Origin: Nonomuraea sp. PA05
GTDB lineage: Bacteria > Actinomycetota > Actinomycetes > Streptosporangiales > Streptosporangiaceae
Assembly (NCBI RefSeq): GCF_008086045.1
Contig: NZ_VSEY01000042.1
Coordinates: 60,129 to 124,128 of the forward strand
Length of the DNA stretch: 64,000 nucleotides
Reading direction: 5' to 3'
The translations under genes and the position numbers were made by a program. This document shows positions 18,151 to 26,991 of this stretch, in pieces (within the stretch, counting starts at the first letter, position 1; every line of letters starts with the position of its first letter). The notes beneath the pieces were generated by a model, which worked only from the letters and a program-made list of their open reading frames with translations, made no database searches and was not told where the DNA came from.

Positions 18151-18966
18151 TCAGCGCACCGTAAGCGCCCGCCGTGCCGCATGGATCAGATTGTGAGCGT
18201 CGGAGCCGTACACTGCCGACTCCTTGAGCGTTCGCCAGGTTCGCAGGTAAGTGTCCACGCTGGCACGGTCGTCGATCCACAGTTCCGCGTGCCAGGTCTC
18301 CACGATGACCTGACGATCGTCGTAGACCCAGAAGGCCGTGGCTGGAGGGATCTTGAGGGGTGCTGACAGAGGGACGATCCCGAGCTGGACCGTGTCCATG
18401 CCGACAACGCCGGCGAGGCGGTCGAGCTGGCCGGCAAGCGTCGAGGGCGGGCAGACCAGAGCACGAAGGGCGGCTTCCCAAAGGAGGAGATGAAAGCGCT
18501 TGGAGGAGTCGTAGAGCACTTCTTGTCGCTTCATCCGGGATCGCACGGCCTCTTCGACGTCGCTCGGGGACCGCTGCAGCTCCGCATATCTGCTGAATAT
18601 CGACCGAGCGTAGTCCGGTGTCTGGAAGATTCCGAAGATCATCGAGGACTCCCAGCCCCGGAAGAGCGCCGCGTCAGTGTGCGCACTGAGGTGGGTGTCC
18701 TGGACCGGCTTGTGGCCGGCGGCAAGTTGACGCCGCCATGATCGAATATGGGATTCAAAGCCTCTGAGTCTTGCCAGCAACTCGTCATACGCTTCGGGCT
18801 GGCCGGTCGTCTCGACCCACTTGCGCAGATCATCCGGAGTGGGAGTCTGCCTGCCGTTCTCCAGCTTGCTGACCTTGGACTTGTTCCATCCGTGTTGACC
18901 GGCGAGACGAAGTTCGCGCAGGCGCGCTCCCAGCGCTTCCCGTGCTTGCTGATAATCCGTGCTCAC
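18151..18966 (-). CDS. XRE-type regulator with DUF5753 domain, helix-turn-helix apparently shortened
   Basis: The 271-residue protein belongs to the actinomycete XRE-HTH + DUF5753 regulators related to WhiJ. Recognition-helix residues (NKSKVSKLENGRQTPT) and the DUF5753 core (FQTPDYARSIF, RMKRQEVLYD, LQLGIVPL-like VQLGIVPLSAP, VETWHAEL) are present. Between LGARLRELR and GW there are only 5 residues (LAGQH), whereas family members usually have about 14, covering helix 2. The DNA-binding domain may be defective or diverged. The gene lies 14 nt downstream of the DUF6879 gene on the same strand, so the two form an operon. The GTG start is at 18966. Confidence 0.8.
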   Translation of the reverse strand: MSTDYQQAREALGARLRELRLAGQHGWNKSKVSKLENGRQTPTPDDLRKWVETTGQPEAYDELLARLRGFESHIRSWRRQLAAGHKPVQDTHLSAHTDAALFRGWESSMIFGIFQTPDYARSIFSRYAELQRSPSDVEEAVRSRMKRQEVLYDSSKRFHLLLWEAALRALVCPPSTLAGQLDRLAGVVGMDTVQLGIVPLSAPLKIPPATAFWVYDDRQVIVETWHAELWIDDRASVDTYLRTWRTLKESAVYGSDAHNLIHAARRALTVR

Positions 18967-18980
18967 CGGTACGCATCCTC

Positions 18981-19736
18981 CTACTCTTTCGTGGTGAGCT
19001 GTGCCGCGAACTCCTCGTACGGGATGGCGTGATGCATCGCCGCGTCACGCGCGATGGAGTATCGCAGTACCGCTGCGGGTTCCGTGATCAGTTCGACGTC
19101 CACCAAGTTGTCTGCGTCGTCGAAGTTGAGCAGCGCGACCAGGCGCGAGTCAAAGAGCCAGAAGTCCTCGGCGGGTAGACCGAGCCGGTCGGCGTCCGCG
19201 CGCCAGAGATTGGAGATCCTCTCACCGACAGCGCTGTTACGGCGGGCGTTGTCGAGCAGGTACATCTGTCCGGCGGTGGGCGGGTTGTCGACGATGCGGA
19301 CGCGTTCGAATCGCTTGCCTTGAGCGGTCTGTTCGCGGCGCTCAGCGCACCACACCGCGTCCACTCCGTCCCAGCTCACGGCCTCGCCGCGGGCGAACTG
19401 AGCGTAGGTGCCGGTGAGCTCGTCGGAGGCGTAGCGGCGGCGCGTCTCCAGCCGCCACGCGGTATGTCCGAACCGCGTGAAGAGCTGGTCGAACTCCTCG
19501 AGCGCGATGATGTTCGGCACGCGAACAACCTCCTTCGGGCCGAAGTCCACGAGCAGCTCGCGCGGAACAACGACGGGTATCTCACCCTCGTTCAGGTGGT
19601 GAAGCTGGGCAATGTCCTCGGGATCGGTGAGCGGTGGCCCGTGAACGATGATCTCGTTCGAGCCGAGATCCTCATGGATGGCAGGGCATCCGTTGACGCC
19701 TGAGCTTGTGCCGTTGAAGCGGAGCCGTCGCGCCAT
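18981..19736 (-). CDS. DUF6879 family protein
   Basis: The 251-residue protein has an N-terminal region of about 80 residues (MARRLRFNGTSSGVNGC..., PPLTDPEDIAQLHHL, VVVPRELLVDF). The DUF6879 domain follows, with FDQLFTRFGHTAWRLETRRR, QTAQGKRFERVRIVD, RISNLWRADADRLGLPAEDF and WLFDSRLVALLNFD. These proteins are usually encoded beside XRE/DUF5753 regulators and are thought to form regulator-partner pairs; the biochemical role is unknown. The RBS GAAGGGAAGG precedes the ATG. Tandem repeats 88-106 bp upstream may be the operator of the pair. Confidence 0.85.
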   Translation of the reverse strand: MARRLRFNGTSSGVNGCPAIHEDLGSNEIIVHGPPLTDPEDIAQLHHLNEGEIPVVVPRELLVDFGPKEVVRVPNIIALEEFDQLFTRFGHTAWRLETRRRYASDELTGTYAQFARGEAVSWDGVDAVWCAERREQTAQGKRFERVRIVDNPPTAGQMYLLDNARRNSAVGERISNLWRADADRLGLPAEDFWLFDSRLVALLNFDDADNLVDVELITEPAAVLRYSIARDAAMHHAIPYEEFAAQLTTKE

Positions 19737-19823
19737 GGCCTTCCCTTCGCTCGGGGTCGCGATCTCTCACAGGTTCTCGCGAGATCGGCGCCTCCACACG
19801 AGGTTCCGCTCCGCCAATCAAGG

Positions 19824-19842
19824 AACATCGCGCAACATCGCG
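19824..19842. promoter_or_regulatory. Tandem direct repeat AACATCGCG x2 upstream of the DUF6879-XRE operon
   Basis: AACATCGCG occurs at 19824-19832 and again at 19834-19842, one helical turn apart. It lies in the region separating the minus-strand regulator operon from the plus-strand peptide cassette. A regulator binding site serving either side is plausible but not proven. Confidence 0.35.
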
Positions 19843-19870
19843 ACTCAAACAAGAAACTCTGCGAAACTTC

Positions 19871-20035
19871 GTGGCGTTCCAGAAGGGGCCGTCCCTAACG
19901 TTTCGTGCATGGACGGTCACGGGTCCGAACCTCCATGCGAGCGCCTGCCCCGCTGCCGGGCACAGGCGCCACCCGTTCGCGCTGGCCGTCACCCAGGTGG
20001 TCGAGCTGTACGGAATCAGGCGTGTGAACACATGA
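19871..20035 (+). CDS. Possible small protein preceding the first peptide cassette
   Basis: A 54-residue frame opens at GTG 19871 and closes with TGA 20033-20035. Its second half, ASACPAAGHRRHPFALAV followed by TQVVELYGIRRVNT, looks protein-like (Cys/His pairs and an amphipathic helix) rather than random. There is no good RBS. The stop overlaps ATG 20032 (ATGA), which is in frame with the peptide gene, so translational coupling to a 78-residue form of that peptide is conceivable. No family is recognised; it could also be leader sequence. Confidence 0.35.
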   Translation: MAFQKGPSLTFRAWTVTGPNLHASACPAAGHRRHPFALAVTQVVELYGIRRVNT

Positions 20036-20136
20036 ACCGGCCCGACGACGAGGGCTCGACCCGCGGCCATGCCCCTCTGAACCCTGGCGGCGCCGATGCC
20101 GGCCGGGGTCTCACCACTGCACCAGAGGAGACACCA

Positions 20137-20268
20137 GTGCCCCGACACGAAGACCCCAACAGCCCCAAGGACAAGGAAGTCGACGGGACCGAAGGCGGTA
20201 CCGGCAGCACCAACGACCAGCAGCAGGAACCTCAGGGCGACCACGCCAAGGGCAAGGGCGAGAAGTGA
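20137..20268 (+). CDS. Putative RiPP-like precursor peptide 1
   Basis: The 43-residue, highly charged peptide starts MPRHEDPNSPKDKEVDG and ends GDHAKGKGEK; it has no Cys. The GTG at 20137 has an ideal RBS (AGAGGAG, 6 nt spacing). An in-frame ATG at 20032 would give 78 residues but lacks an RBS. It shares HEDPNSPK and the C-terminal pattern G-[DE]-H-x-K-x-x-G-x-K with the peptide at 22175. A single Asp16-Gly17 is the obvious target for a PIMT-like enzyme. The stop overlaps the methyltransferase GTG (GTGA), so the two are coupled. Precursor status is inferred from context. Confidence 0.65.
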   Translation: MPRHEDPNSPKDKEVDGTEGGTGSTNDQQQEPQGDHAKGKGEK

Positions 20269-21428
20269 CCGCCACCCCCGAGCGTCTCGACCGGCTGACC
20301 GCCGCCCTCGACCCCGAGGGATCCGGAGACATCAGCCAGGCCGTCATCGACGCCGTGCGGGCTGTGCCCCGGCACCTGTTCATCCCCGACGTCGGCCTGG
20401 TCGTCGAGGAGGACGGAGCGCCGTACCTGATCGACAAGCAGGCTGACCCCTGCGCGTGGTGGGACACCGTCTACTCGCGCAGCATCATCGTCACCCAGCT
20501 CGACGACGGCGCGACCGGCCTCGACGCGCTGGCCGGCGACTCCACGTCCTCGGCGTCGGCGCCCAGCACGGTCGCGGACCTGCTCAACCATCTGCGGGCC
20601 GAGCCTGGCATGCGGGTGCTGGAGATCGGTACGGGCACCGGTTACACTGCCGCGCTGCTGTCCCGGCTCGTCGGAGATCAAGGGGAGGTGACCTCCATCG
20701 AGGTGGATCCGGCCGTCGCCGAGCAGGCCGCCAAGAATCTCGCCGCGGCCGGGCTCACGCCGCGGCTGCTCATCGGTGACGGGGCGCTCGGCCGCGCGGA
20801 CGGGGCGTCGTACGACCGTGTCCACGTGACGTGTGGCGTACGCGAGGTGCCGTACGCCTGGGTCGCGCAGACCCGGCCGAGCGGGGTGATCGTGCTGCCC
20901 TGGCATCCGGGGTACGGCACCAGCCACGCGCTACGGCTGGAGGTGCGCGACGACGGGACCGCCGTGGGCAGGATCGAGGGGTTCGCCGGGTACATGATGC
21001 TGCGCTCCCAGCGGCCCCGGCCGTGCGAGAACCAGGCGCCGGGGGAGGAGCGGCGGCACTACCGGACCGCGCTCGACCCGCGGGCGCTAGACCAGCTCGG
21101 TGCGGGCGCTGATCTGGCCATCGGCGCGCTGACCGGCCTGCGGTCGCACACCAGCGAGGGCACCGACGAGGACGGCGCGTATGTGCGCGTGTTCGTCGCC
21201 GACCCCGACGACTCGCGTTCGTGGGCATCGGCCACCTGGCGGCCGGGCAGCGTCACGTACGGCGTGCAGCAGGTGGGCGACCGGCCGGTTTGGGATGAGG
21301 TGCTGCAGGCGTACGCGCAGTGGGTGAGCTGGGGTGAGCCACACTGGCGGCGCTTCGGCGTGACGGTCGCGCCAGAGGGACAGTGGGTGTGGCTGGACAC
21401 CCCGGAACGGGTGCTGACCAGCGCCTGA
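20265..21428 (+). CDS. PIMT/PAMT-type peptide L-aspartyl O-methyltransferase 1
   Basis: The 387-residue protein has a protein-isoaspartate-methyltransferase core: helix AVIDAVRAVPRHLFIP (about 26-41), SAM motif VLEIGTGTGYTAALLS (from residue 118), VTSIEVDPAVAEQAAKNL, and VHVTCGVREVPYAWVAQTRPSGVIVLPW. Canonical PIMT active-site sequence before motif I is replaced by STSSASAPSTVADLL, as in the RiPP-associated branch. About 160 extra C-terminal residues have no counterpart in housekeeping PIMT (ending WLDTPERVLTSA). It likely methylates an Asp side chain of the coupled peptide, leading to aspartimide or isoaspartate. It is paralogous to the gene at 22309. Confidence 0.82.
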   Translation: MTATPERLDRLTAALDPEGSGDISQAVIDAVRAVPRHLFIPDVGLVVEEDGAPYLIDKQADPCAWWDTVYSRSIIVTQLDDGATGLDALAGDSTSSASAPSTVADLLNHLRAEPGMRVLEIGTGTGYTAALLSRLVGDQGEVTSIEVDPAVAEQAAKNLAAAGLTPRLLIGDGALGRADGASYDRVHVTCGVREVPYAWVAQTRPSGVIVLPWHPGYGTSHALRLEVRDDGTAVGRIEGFAGYMMLRSQRPRPCENQAPGEERRHYRTALDPRALDQLGAGADLAIGALTGLRSHTSEGTDEDGAYVRVFVADPDDSRSWASATWRPGSVTYGVQQVGDRPVWDEVLQAYAQWVSWGEPHWRRFGVTVAPEGQWVWLDTPERVLTSA

Positions 21429-21548
21429 GCGCCGGTTGAAGCCCGGGGCGGTTCCCCGCGACAGGGGTCCGCCGCCGGGCTGCCAGCTCGTGCATCACGG
21501 CCATCGGGAAACCTTTCGAGGAGGCTCCGCGCTCAAGGCTGGGACTGT

Positions 21549-21620
21549 TGAAACCCCCGAGCAGATCGGATCGTCGGGCTGGCCGTTGCCGGTCGTGCAC
21601 GGTGTCTCAAGGCGGTGTCG
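21549..21620. repeat. Degenerate intergenic repeat, copy B
   Basis: This is the partner of the segment at 18001-18066 in the same orientation. It lies between the first methyltransferase and the pseudogene remnant and overlaps the remnant's 3' end. Confidence 0.4.
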
Positions 21621-21994
21621 GGTCGGGTCGCTGCTGGTCGAGCCGGGTCTCATGGCTCAGATGTTCGTACAGTTCGCGCAGGGTCGCGCCACAGCGCACG
21701 TTGGACAGACCGCTCTTCCTGGAGACCAGGACGGTACGGAAGGCGATGTAGGAGCCTCCGGCGCCCTCCAGAATCTCCCAGCCGGGAAAGTCTCCATCTT
21801 CGGGCCCACACTCACTCCACCCGATGCCGAGACGGACGAGAACGTTCCACAGCGGCTGCCTCTTGGGACCGGTCCGTCAGCGGCAGCAACGCCCACACGA
21901 CCCGCTCACCCGCTCGTGTCCGCGTGCCCCAGCGGCCATCCGTCAGTTCGTCCACGAGCCACAGGCCACGGCCGGACGTCATGACCTGCGTCAT
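21607..21994 (-). pseudogene. Remnant of an RsbW-like ATPase gene and its downstream neighbour
   Basis: On the minus strand 21812-21994 encodes only the C-terminal piece of a HATPase_c anti-sigma-type protein (SGRGLWLVDELTDGRWGTR, GERVVWALLP). The ATP-binding N-terminal half is missing, with a stop just upstream. In another frame, 21607-21876 encodes a protein-like stretch (PGWEILEGAGGSYIAFR, SGLSNVRCGATLRELYEHL) with no ATG, GTG or TTG before its core. Both look like decayed coding sequence. The intact ATPase at 44.7 kb is of the same superfamily. Confidence 0.45.
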
Positions 21995-22050
21995 TCCAGA
22001 ACGGGTTAGTGGCCACAGCTACTGGAGTGTGTCCTTTTGGCCGGACGCGA

Positions 22051-22083
22051 ATGACACTGTGCGACTGGTCGGAAGCATATAGT
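22051..22083 (+). promoter_or_regulatory. Candidate promoter of the second peptide cassette
   Basis: TATAGT (22078-22083) is a good -10 hexamer. ATGACA (22051-22056) resembles a -35 but at 21 bp the spacing is too long, so an activator or a different -35 is needed. It would give a leader of about 85 nt before ATG 22175. Confidence 0.3.
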
Positions 22084-22174
22084 CAGCGCTAGGTGTGTGT
22101 GGCGGCCGTCCTCTGAGCGCTCGCTACCGAAGTCCGTGACTCACCCCCGCAGCCGTCACGAGAAGGAAGACAGC

Positions 22175-22308
22175 ATGGGTAAGGGAAAGCACGAAGACCC
22201 GAACAGCCCGAAGGTCAAGCCGTTCGAGCCCGACCCGGCCGCGATCACTCCTGATGGCAACAAGGAGTCCACCGGGGAGCACGGCAAGAAGAACGGTGGC
22301 AAGAAGTA

Positions 22309-22309
<1 letters not shown>
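22175..22309 (+). CDS. Putative RiPP-like precursor peptide 2
   Basis: The 44-residue peptide reads MGKGKHEDPNSPKVKPFEP, then DPAAITPDGNKESTGEHG, and ends KKNGGKK. It has 11 Lys and no Cys. The RBS AGAAGGAAG lies 5 nt before the ATG. The shared HEDPNSPK near the N-terminus is probably the enzyme-recognition element. Asp27-Gly28 (conserved as DG in peptide 1) and Asn40-Gly41 are chemically prone to succinimide formation. Its TAG overlaps the methyltransferase GTG by one base. No protease cleavage motif or transporter accompanies it. The role is inferred from the cassette arrangement. Confidence 0.7.
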
Positions 22310-23463
<1,154 letters not shown>

Positions 23464-23586
23464 CCGAACGGCCACCCGCCTACGCCCGGCCGCCCGCGCC
23501 ATCCGCAAGAAGCAGCAGACGATCCGTCGGCCGGGCGACTTCTGTGCGAGGTGACCAAGGGTCAGGCGCGCGGAAGCCCATGCGGT

Positions 23587-24612
23587 TCAGCGGTAGCGGG
23601 CCTGCCCGCTGCCCGGCACGACCTCACCCATCACCCACGCGTCCACACCCCGCCCGGCCAGCAGCCGGACGGCCGCGTCCGCCGCGTCGGCCGGCAGCAC
23701 GGCCGCCATGCCGACGCCGAGGTTGAACGTCCGGTCCATGTCGCGCTGCGCCACCTTCCCGTACGTCGACAGCACCCCGAAGACGGCGGGCGGCGTCCAC
23801 GACGAACGGTCCAGCAGGGCGTCGAGCCCCGGAGGCAGGGACCGCGAGAGGTTGCTCTCGATCCCGCCCCCGGTGATGTGCGCGTAGGCGTGCACCTCGA
23901 CCGTCCTGGCCAGCTCCAGGCAGTGCAGCGAGTAGATCCGCGTCGGCTCCAGCAGCTCCTCGCCCAGCGGCCGCCCCAGCTCGGGCAGCACGGTGTCGAG
24001 CGACAGGTCGTTCTCCCGCAGCACGTGCCGGACCAGCGAGTAGCCGTTGGAGTGCACCCCGGAGGAGGCCATCGCCAGCACCACGTCACCGGCGGCCACC
24101 CGGTCGGGCCCGAGCATGGCGGACGCCTCCACCACGCCGGTGCCCGCGCCTGCGAGGTCGTACTCGTCGGCGCCCATCGCGCCCGGGTGCTCGGCCGTCT
24201 CGCCGCCCACCAGCGCGGCCCCGGCCAGGCGGCAGCCCTCGGCCACGCCGCCGACGATCTCGGCGATGCGCTCGGGCACCACCTTGCCGCAGGCGATGTA
24301 GTCGGTCATGAACAGCGGCTCGGCCCCGCACACCACCAGGTCGTCGAGGACCATGCCGACCAGGTCGATGCCGATGGTGTCGTGCTTGCCGTACCGCTGG
24401 GCGATCATGACCTTGGTGCCCACGCCGTCGGTCGAGCTGGCCAGCAGCGGGCGCTGGTACTTCAGCAGGGCCGAGGCGTCGAACAGGCCGGCGAAGCCGC
24501 TGGCGTCGTCCACCACCTCGGGCCGCCGCGAGCGGGCGACCTTGTCCTTCATCAGCTCGACGGCACGCTCGCCCGCCTCGATGTCGACACCGGCGGCCTC
24601 GTACGTACTCAC
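23587..24612 (-). CDS. purM: Phosphoribosylformylglycinamidine cyclo-ligase (AIR synthetase)
   Basis: The 341-residue enzyme closes the imidazole ring of AIR from FGAM with ATP. Family motifs are ASSTDGVGTK, IGIDLVGMVLDDLVVCGAEPLF, GGETAEHPGAM, ASSGVHSNGYSL and HITGGGIESNL, and the length is standard. The GTG start at 24612 lies 67 bp downstream of purF on the same strand, forming a purF-purM unit as in Streptomyces. Downstream, an accessory island now separates it from the DUF3073 gene. Confidence 0.96.
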   Translation of the reverse strand: MSTYEAAGVDIEAGERAVELMKDKVARSRRPEVVDDASGFAGLFDASALLKYQRPLLASSTDGVGTKVMIAQRYGKHDTIGIDLVGMVLDDLVVCGAEPLFMTDYIACGKVVPERIAEIVGGVAEGCRLAGAALVGGETAEHPGAMGADEYDLAGAGTGVVEASAMLGPDRVAAGDVVLAMASSGVHSNGYSLVRHVLRENDLSLDTVLPELGRPLGEELLEPTRIYSLHCLELARTVEVHAYAHITGGGIESNLSRSLPPGLDALLDRSSWTPPAVFGVLSTYGKVAQRDMDRTFNLGVGMAAVLPADAADAAVRLLAGRGVDAWVMGEVVPGSGQARYR

Positions 24613-24679
24613 GAGGCCTCCTTCGTCGGCAGTGCGAGCACAGTACTGCTGCGTCTGATGGTTCGTTCGCTACGCTCTC

Positions 24680-26116
24680 TCACGCTTTGCTCTCCAACAC
24701 GAACTTGCCCACGTTGTCCTGGTCGATCGGGATCGGGTACTCGCCCGTGAAGCAGGCCCTGCAGAGCCGGTCGGCCGGGATCGTGGTGGCCTCGGTCAGG
24801 CCCTCCAGCGAGATGTAGCCGAGCGAGTCGGCCCCGAGCGAGGCGCGGATTTCCTCGACCGACAGCGAGCCCGCGATCAGCTCCGCCCTGGTGGCGAAGT
24901 CGATGCCGTAGAAGCACGGCCACTTCACGGGCGGCGAGGAGATGCGTACGTGCACCTCGCGCGCCCCCGCCTCGCGCAGCATCTTCACGATCGCCCGCTG
25001 CGTGTTGCCGCGCACGATCGAGTCGTCCACGACGACGAGCCGCTTGCCCTCCACGACCTCGCGCAGCGGGTTGAGCTTGAGCCGGATGCCGAGCTGGCGG
25101 ATGGTCTGCGAGGGCTGGATGAACGTGCGGCCCACGTAGGAGTTCTTCACCAGGCCCTGGCCGTACGGGATGCCGCTCTCCTGGGCGTAACCCACGGCGG
25201 CGGGCGTGCCCGACTCGGGCGTGGGGATGACCAGGTCGGCCTCCACCGGGTGCTCGCGGGCCAGCACGCGGCCGACCTCGACCCGGGTGACCTGGACGCC
25301 GCGCCCGGCGATGGTGGTGTCGGGGCGGGCGAGGTAGACGTACTCGAACAGGCAGCCCTTCGGCTCCGCCAGCGCGAAGCGGCGGGACCTGACGCCCTGC
25401 TCGTCGATCGTGAGCAGCTCGCCCGGCTCGACCTCGCGGACGAACGTGGCGCCCACGATGTCGAGGGCGGCCGTCTCGGAGGCCACCACCCAGCCGCGCT
25501 CCAGGCGGCCCAGGACCAGCGGGCGGATGCCCTGCGGGTCGCGGGCCGCGTAGAGCGTCTTCTCGTCCATGAACACCAGCGTGTAGGCGCCCTTGACCTG
25601 TGGGAGAAGCTCGGCGGCCGCGTCCTCGACCGAGCGGCTGCGGTCCTGCGCGAGCAGCGTGGTCAGGACCTCGGTGTCGGTGGTGGCGCGGATGGAGCCG
25701 GGCGCCAGGCGCTGGGCCAGCTCCGGGGTGTTGATCAGGTTGCCGTTGTGGGCCAGCGCCAGGCCGCCCACCTCGGTGGAGCTCAGCGTGGGCTGCGCGT
25801 TCTCCCACACACTGGATCCGGTCGTGGAGTAGCGGCAGTGCCCGATGGCCAGGTGGCCGCGCAGGGTGCTGAGCACCGACTCGTCGAAGACCTGGGCCAC
25901 CAGGCCCATGTCCTTGTAGACGAGAATGCGGCTGCCTTCGCTGACCGCGATGCCCGCGGACTCCTGGCCGCGGTGCTGCAACGCGTACAGCCCGTAGTAG
26001 GTGAGTTTGGAAACTTCCTCGCCCGGAGCCCAGACGCCGAAGACACCGCAGGCGTCTTTAGGTGCGCGGTCGTGGGGGTCCAGGTCATGGCCGAGCCGGC
26101 CGTCGCCCTTCAGCAC
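24680..26116 (-). CDS. purF: Amidophosphoribosyltransferase
   Basis: The 478-residue enzyme makes phosphoribosylamine from PRPP and glutamine, the first committed step of purine synthesis. GTG 26116 is preceded by CTGAGGC. A 22-residue propeptide precedes Cys23 of DACGVFGVW, the Ntn-type glutaminase nucleophile exposed by processing. HRGQESAGI, GHCRYSTTG and NGNLIN belong to the glutaminase domain. VVVDDSIVRGNT is the PRPP loop, and LCRACFTGEYP with upstream Cys residues fits the [4Fe-4S] type of Bacillus. purM follows 67 bp downstream. Confidence 0.95.
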   Translation of the reverse strand: MLKGDGRLGHDLDPHDRAPKDACGVFGVWAPGEEVSKLTYYGLYALQHRGQESAGIAVSEGSRILVYKDMGLVAQVFDESVLSTLRGHLAIGHCRYSTTGSSVWENAQPTLSSTEVGGLALAHNGNLINTPELAQRLAPGSIRATTDTEVLTTLLAQDRSRSVEDAAAELLPQVKGAYTLVFMDEKTLYAARDPQGIRPLVLGRLERGWVVASETAALDIVGATFVREVEPGELLTIDEQGVRSRRFALAEPKGCLFEYVYLARPDTTIAGRGVQVTRVEVGRVLAREHPVEADLVIPTPESGTPAAVGYAQESGIPYGQGLVKNSYVGRTFIQPSQTIRQLGIRLKLNPLREVVEGKRLVVVDDSIVRGNTQRAIVKMLREAGAREVHVRISSPPVKWPCFYGIDFATRAELIAGSLSVEEIRASLGADSLGYISLEGLTEATTIPADRLCRACFTGEYPIPIDQDNVGKFVLESKA

Positions 26117-26166
26117 ATGCCTCAGTTTAGGTCGGCCGCTTCCGTGCTCGCACACCCGGGGTTGAA

Positions 26167-26910
26167 TCAGAGGGCGTGGGCTGACCTGCCCGCATTCGAA
26201 CCGTCCCGGATGATCTCTCCCGTGAGGTTGTGGTTGGCCGCCGACCCGAGGAAGACGATCAGCGCGGCCATGTCGTCGGCGGTGGAGAGCCTGCGGGTGG
26301 GCGTGCGGGCCGCGAGCCGGTCGAGGACCTCCTGCGGGAACGGGCGGACGCCGGTGACGGTGAGGCCCGCGACGGCCACGTTCACCAGGATGCCGTCCCT
26401 GCCCGCCTCCCAGGCCAGCGCTCTGGCCATGCCGTGCAGGGCCATCTTCGCGGTGCCGTACGGGCCTGGGCCGGGCACGCCCTCCTCGCCGATGCCGGAG
26501 GAGACGAGCACGATCCGGCCCCACTTCCTGCGCCGCATCTCCGGCAGCACCGCCCCGGCGAGCAGGGCGTTGCCGACCACGTTGGCGTGCATCATGGCGG
26601 ACCACTCGGCGGCCGGGACGTCCTCGAACGCCACGCTGCCCGGCTGGACGTTCCCCCAGCGGACGGCGTTCGCGACGAGCGCGTCCACGGGGCCCGCCTG
26701 CGCCACGGCGGGCGCGATGGTGGCGTGGTCCTCCAGGTCGAGGTGGACGGCCGCGCCGCGGACGCCCGTGGCCTGGATGCGCTCGACGACCTCGGCGGCG
26801 CGGTCGGCGCCCGTGTTGTAGGAGATCGTGACGTCCGCGCCCGTTCTGGCGTACGCGAGCGCGGTGGCGGCGCCGATGCCGGACGAGCCGCCGGTGACGA
26901 GTACGTGCAT
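26167..26910 (-). CDS. Short-chain dehydrogenase/reductase
   Basis: The 247-residue classical SDR has the cofactor loop VTGGSSGIGAATA, an LVANA segment (NNAG equivalent), catalytic Ser in VLVSSGIG and the YxxxK pair in GPYGTAKMAL. The non-acidic residue after strand 2 (ISYNTGADR) suggests NADP(H). ATG 26910 is chosen because AGAGGG lies just upstream; a GTG at 26934 would precede that RBS. It follows a MarR gene on the same strand with a dyad between them, so it is probably the regulated enzyme. The substrate is unknown. Confidence 0.87.
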   Translation of the reverse strand: MHVLVTGGSSGIGAATALAYARTGADVTISYNTGADRAAEVVERIQATGVRGAAVHLDLEDHATIAPAVAQAGPVDALVANAVRWGNVQPGSVAFEDVPAAEWSAMMHANVVGNALLAGAVLPEMRRRKWGRIVLVSSGIGEEGVPGPGPYGTAKMALHGMARALAWEAGRDGILVNVAVAGLTVTGVRPFPQEVLDRLAARTPTRRLSTADDMAALIVFLGSAANHNLTGEIIRDGSNAGRSAHAL

Positions 26911-26934
26911 GGATGTAGCCCTCTTTGAGTTCAC

Positions 26935-26958
26935 TTAGCCGACTAATTAGCCAGCTAA
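26935..26958. promoter_or_regulatory. Probable MarR operator upstream of the SDR gene
   Basis: A 24-bp near-palindrome has arms TTAGCcgaCTAA and TTAGccaGCTAA, matching at 10 of 12 positions when folded. It lies between the MarR stop and the SDR start, 25 bp before ATG 26910, in unusually AT-rich sequence. Confidence 0.55.
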
Positions 26959-26991
26959 CTTCAGAGGATGCCGATGTACAAGGGTGTTTCG

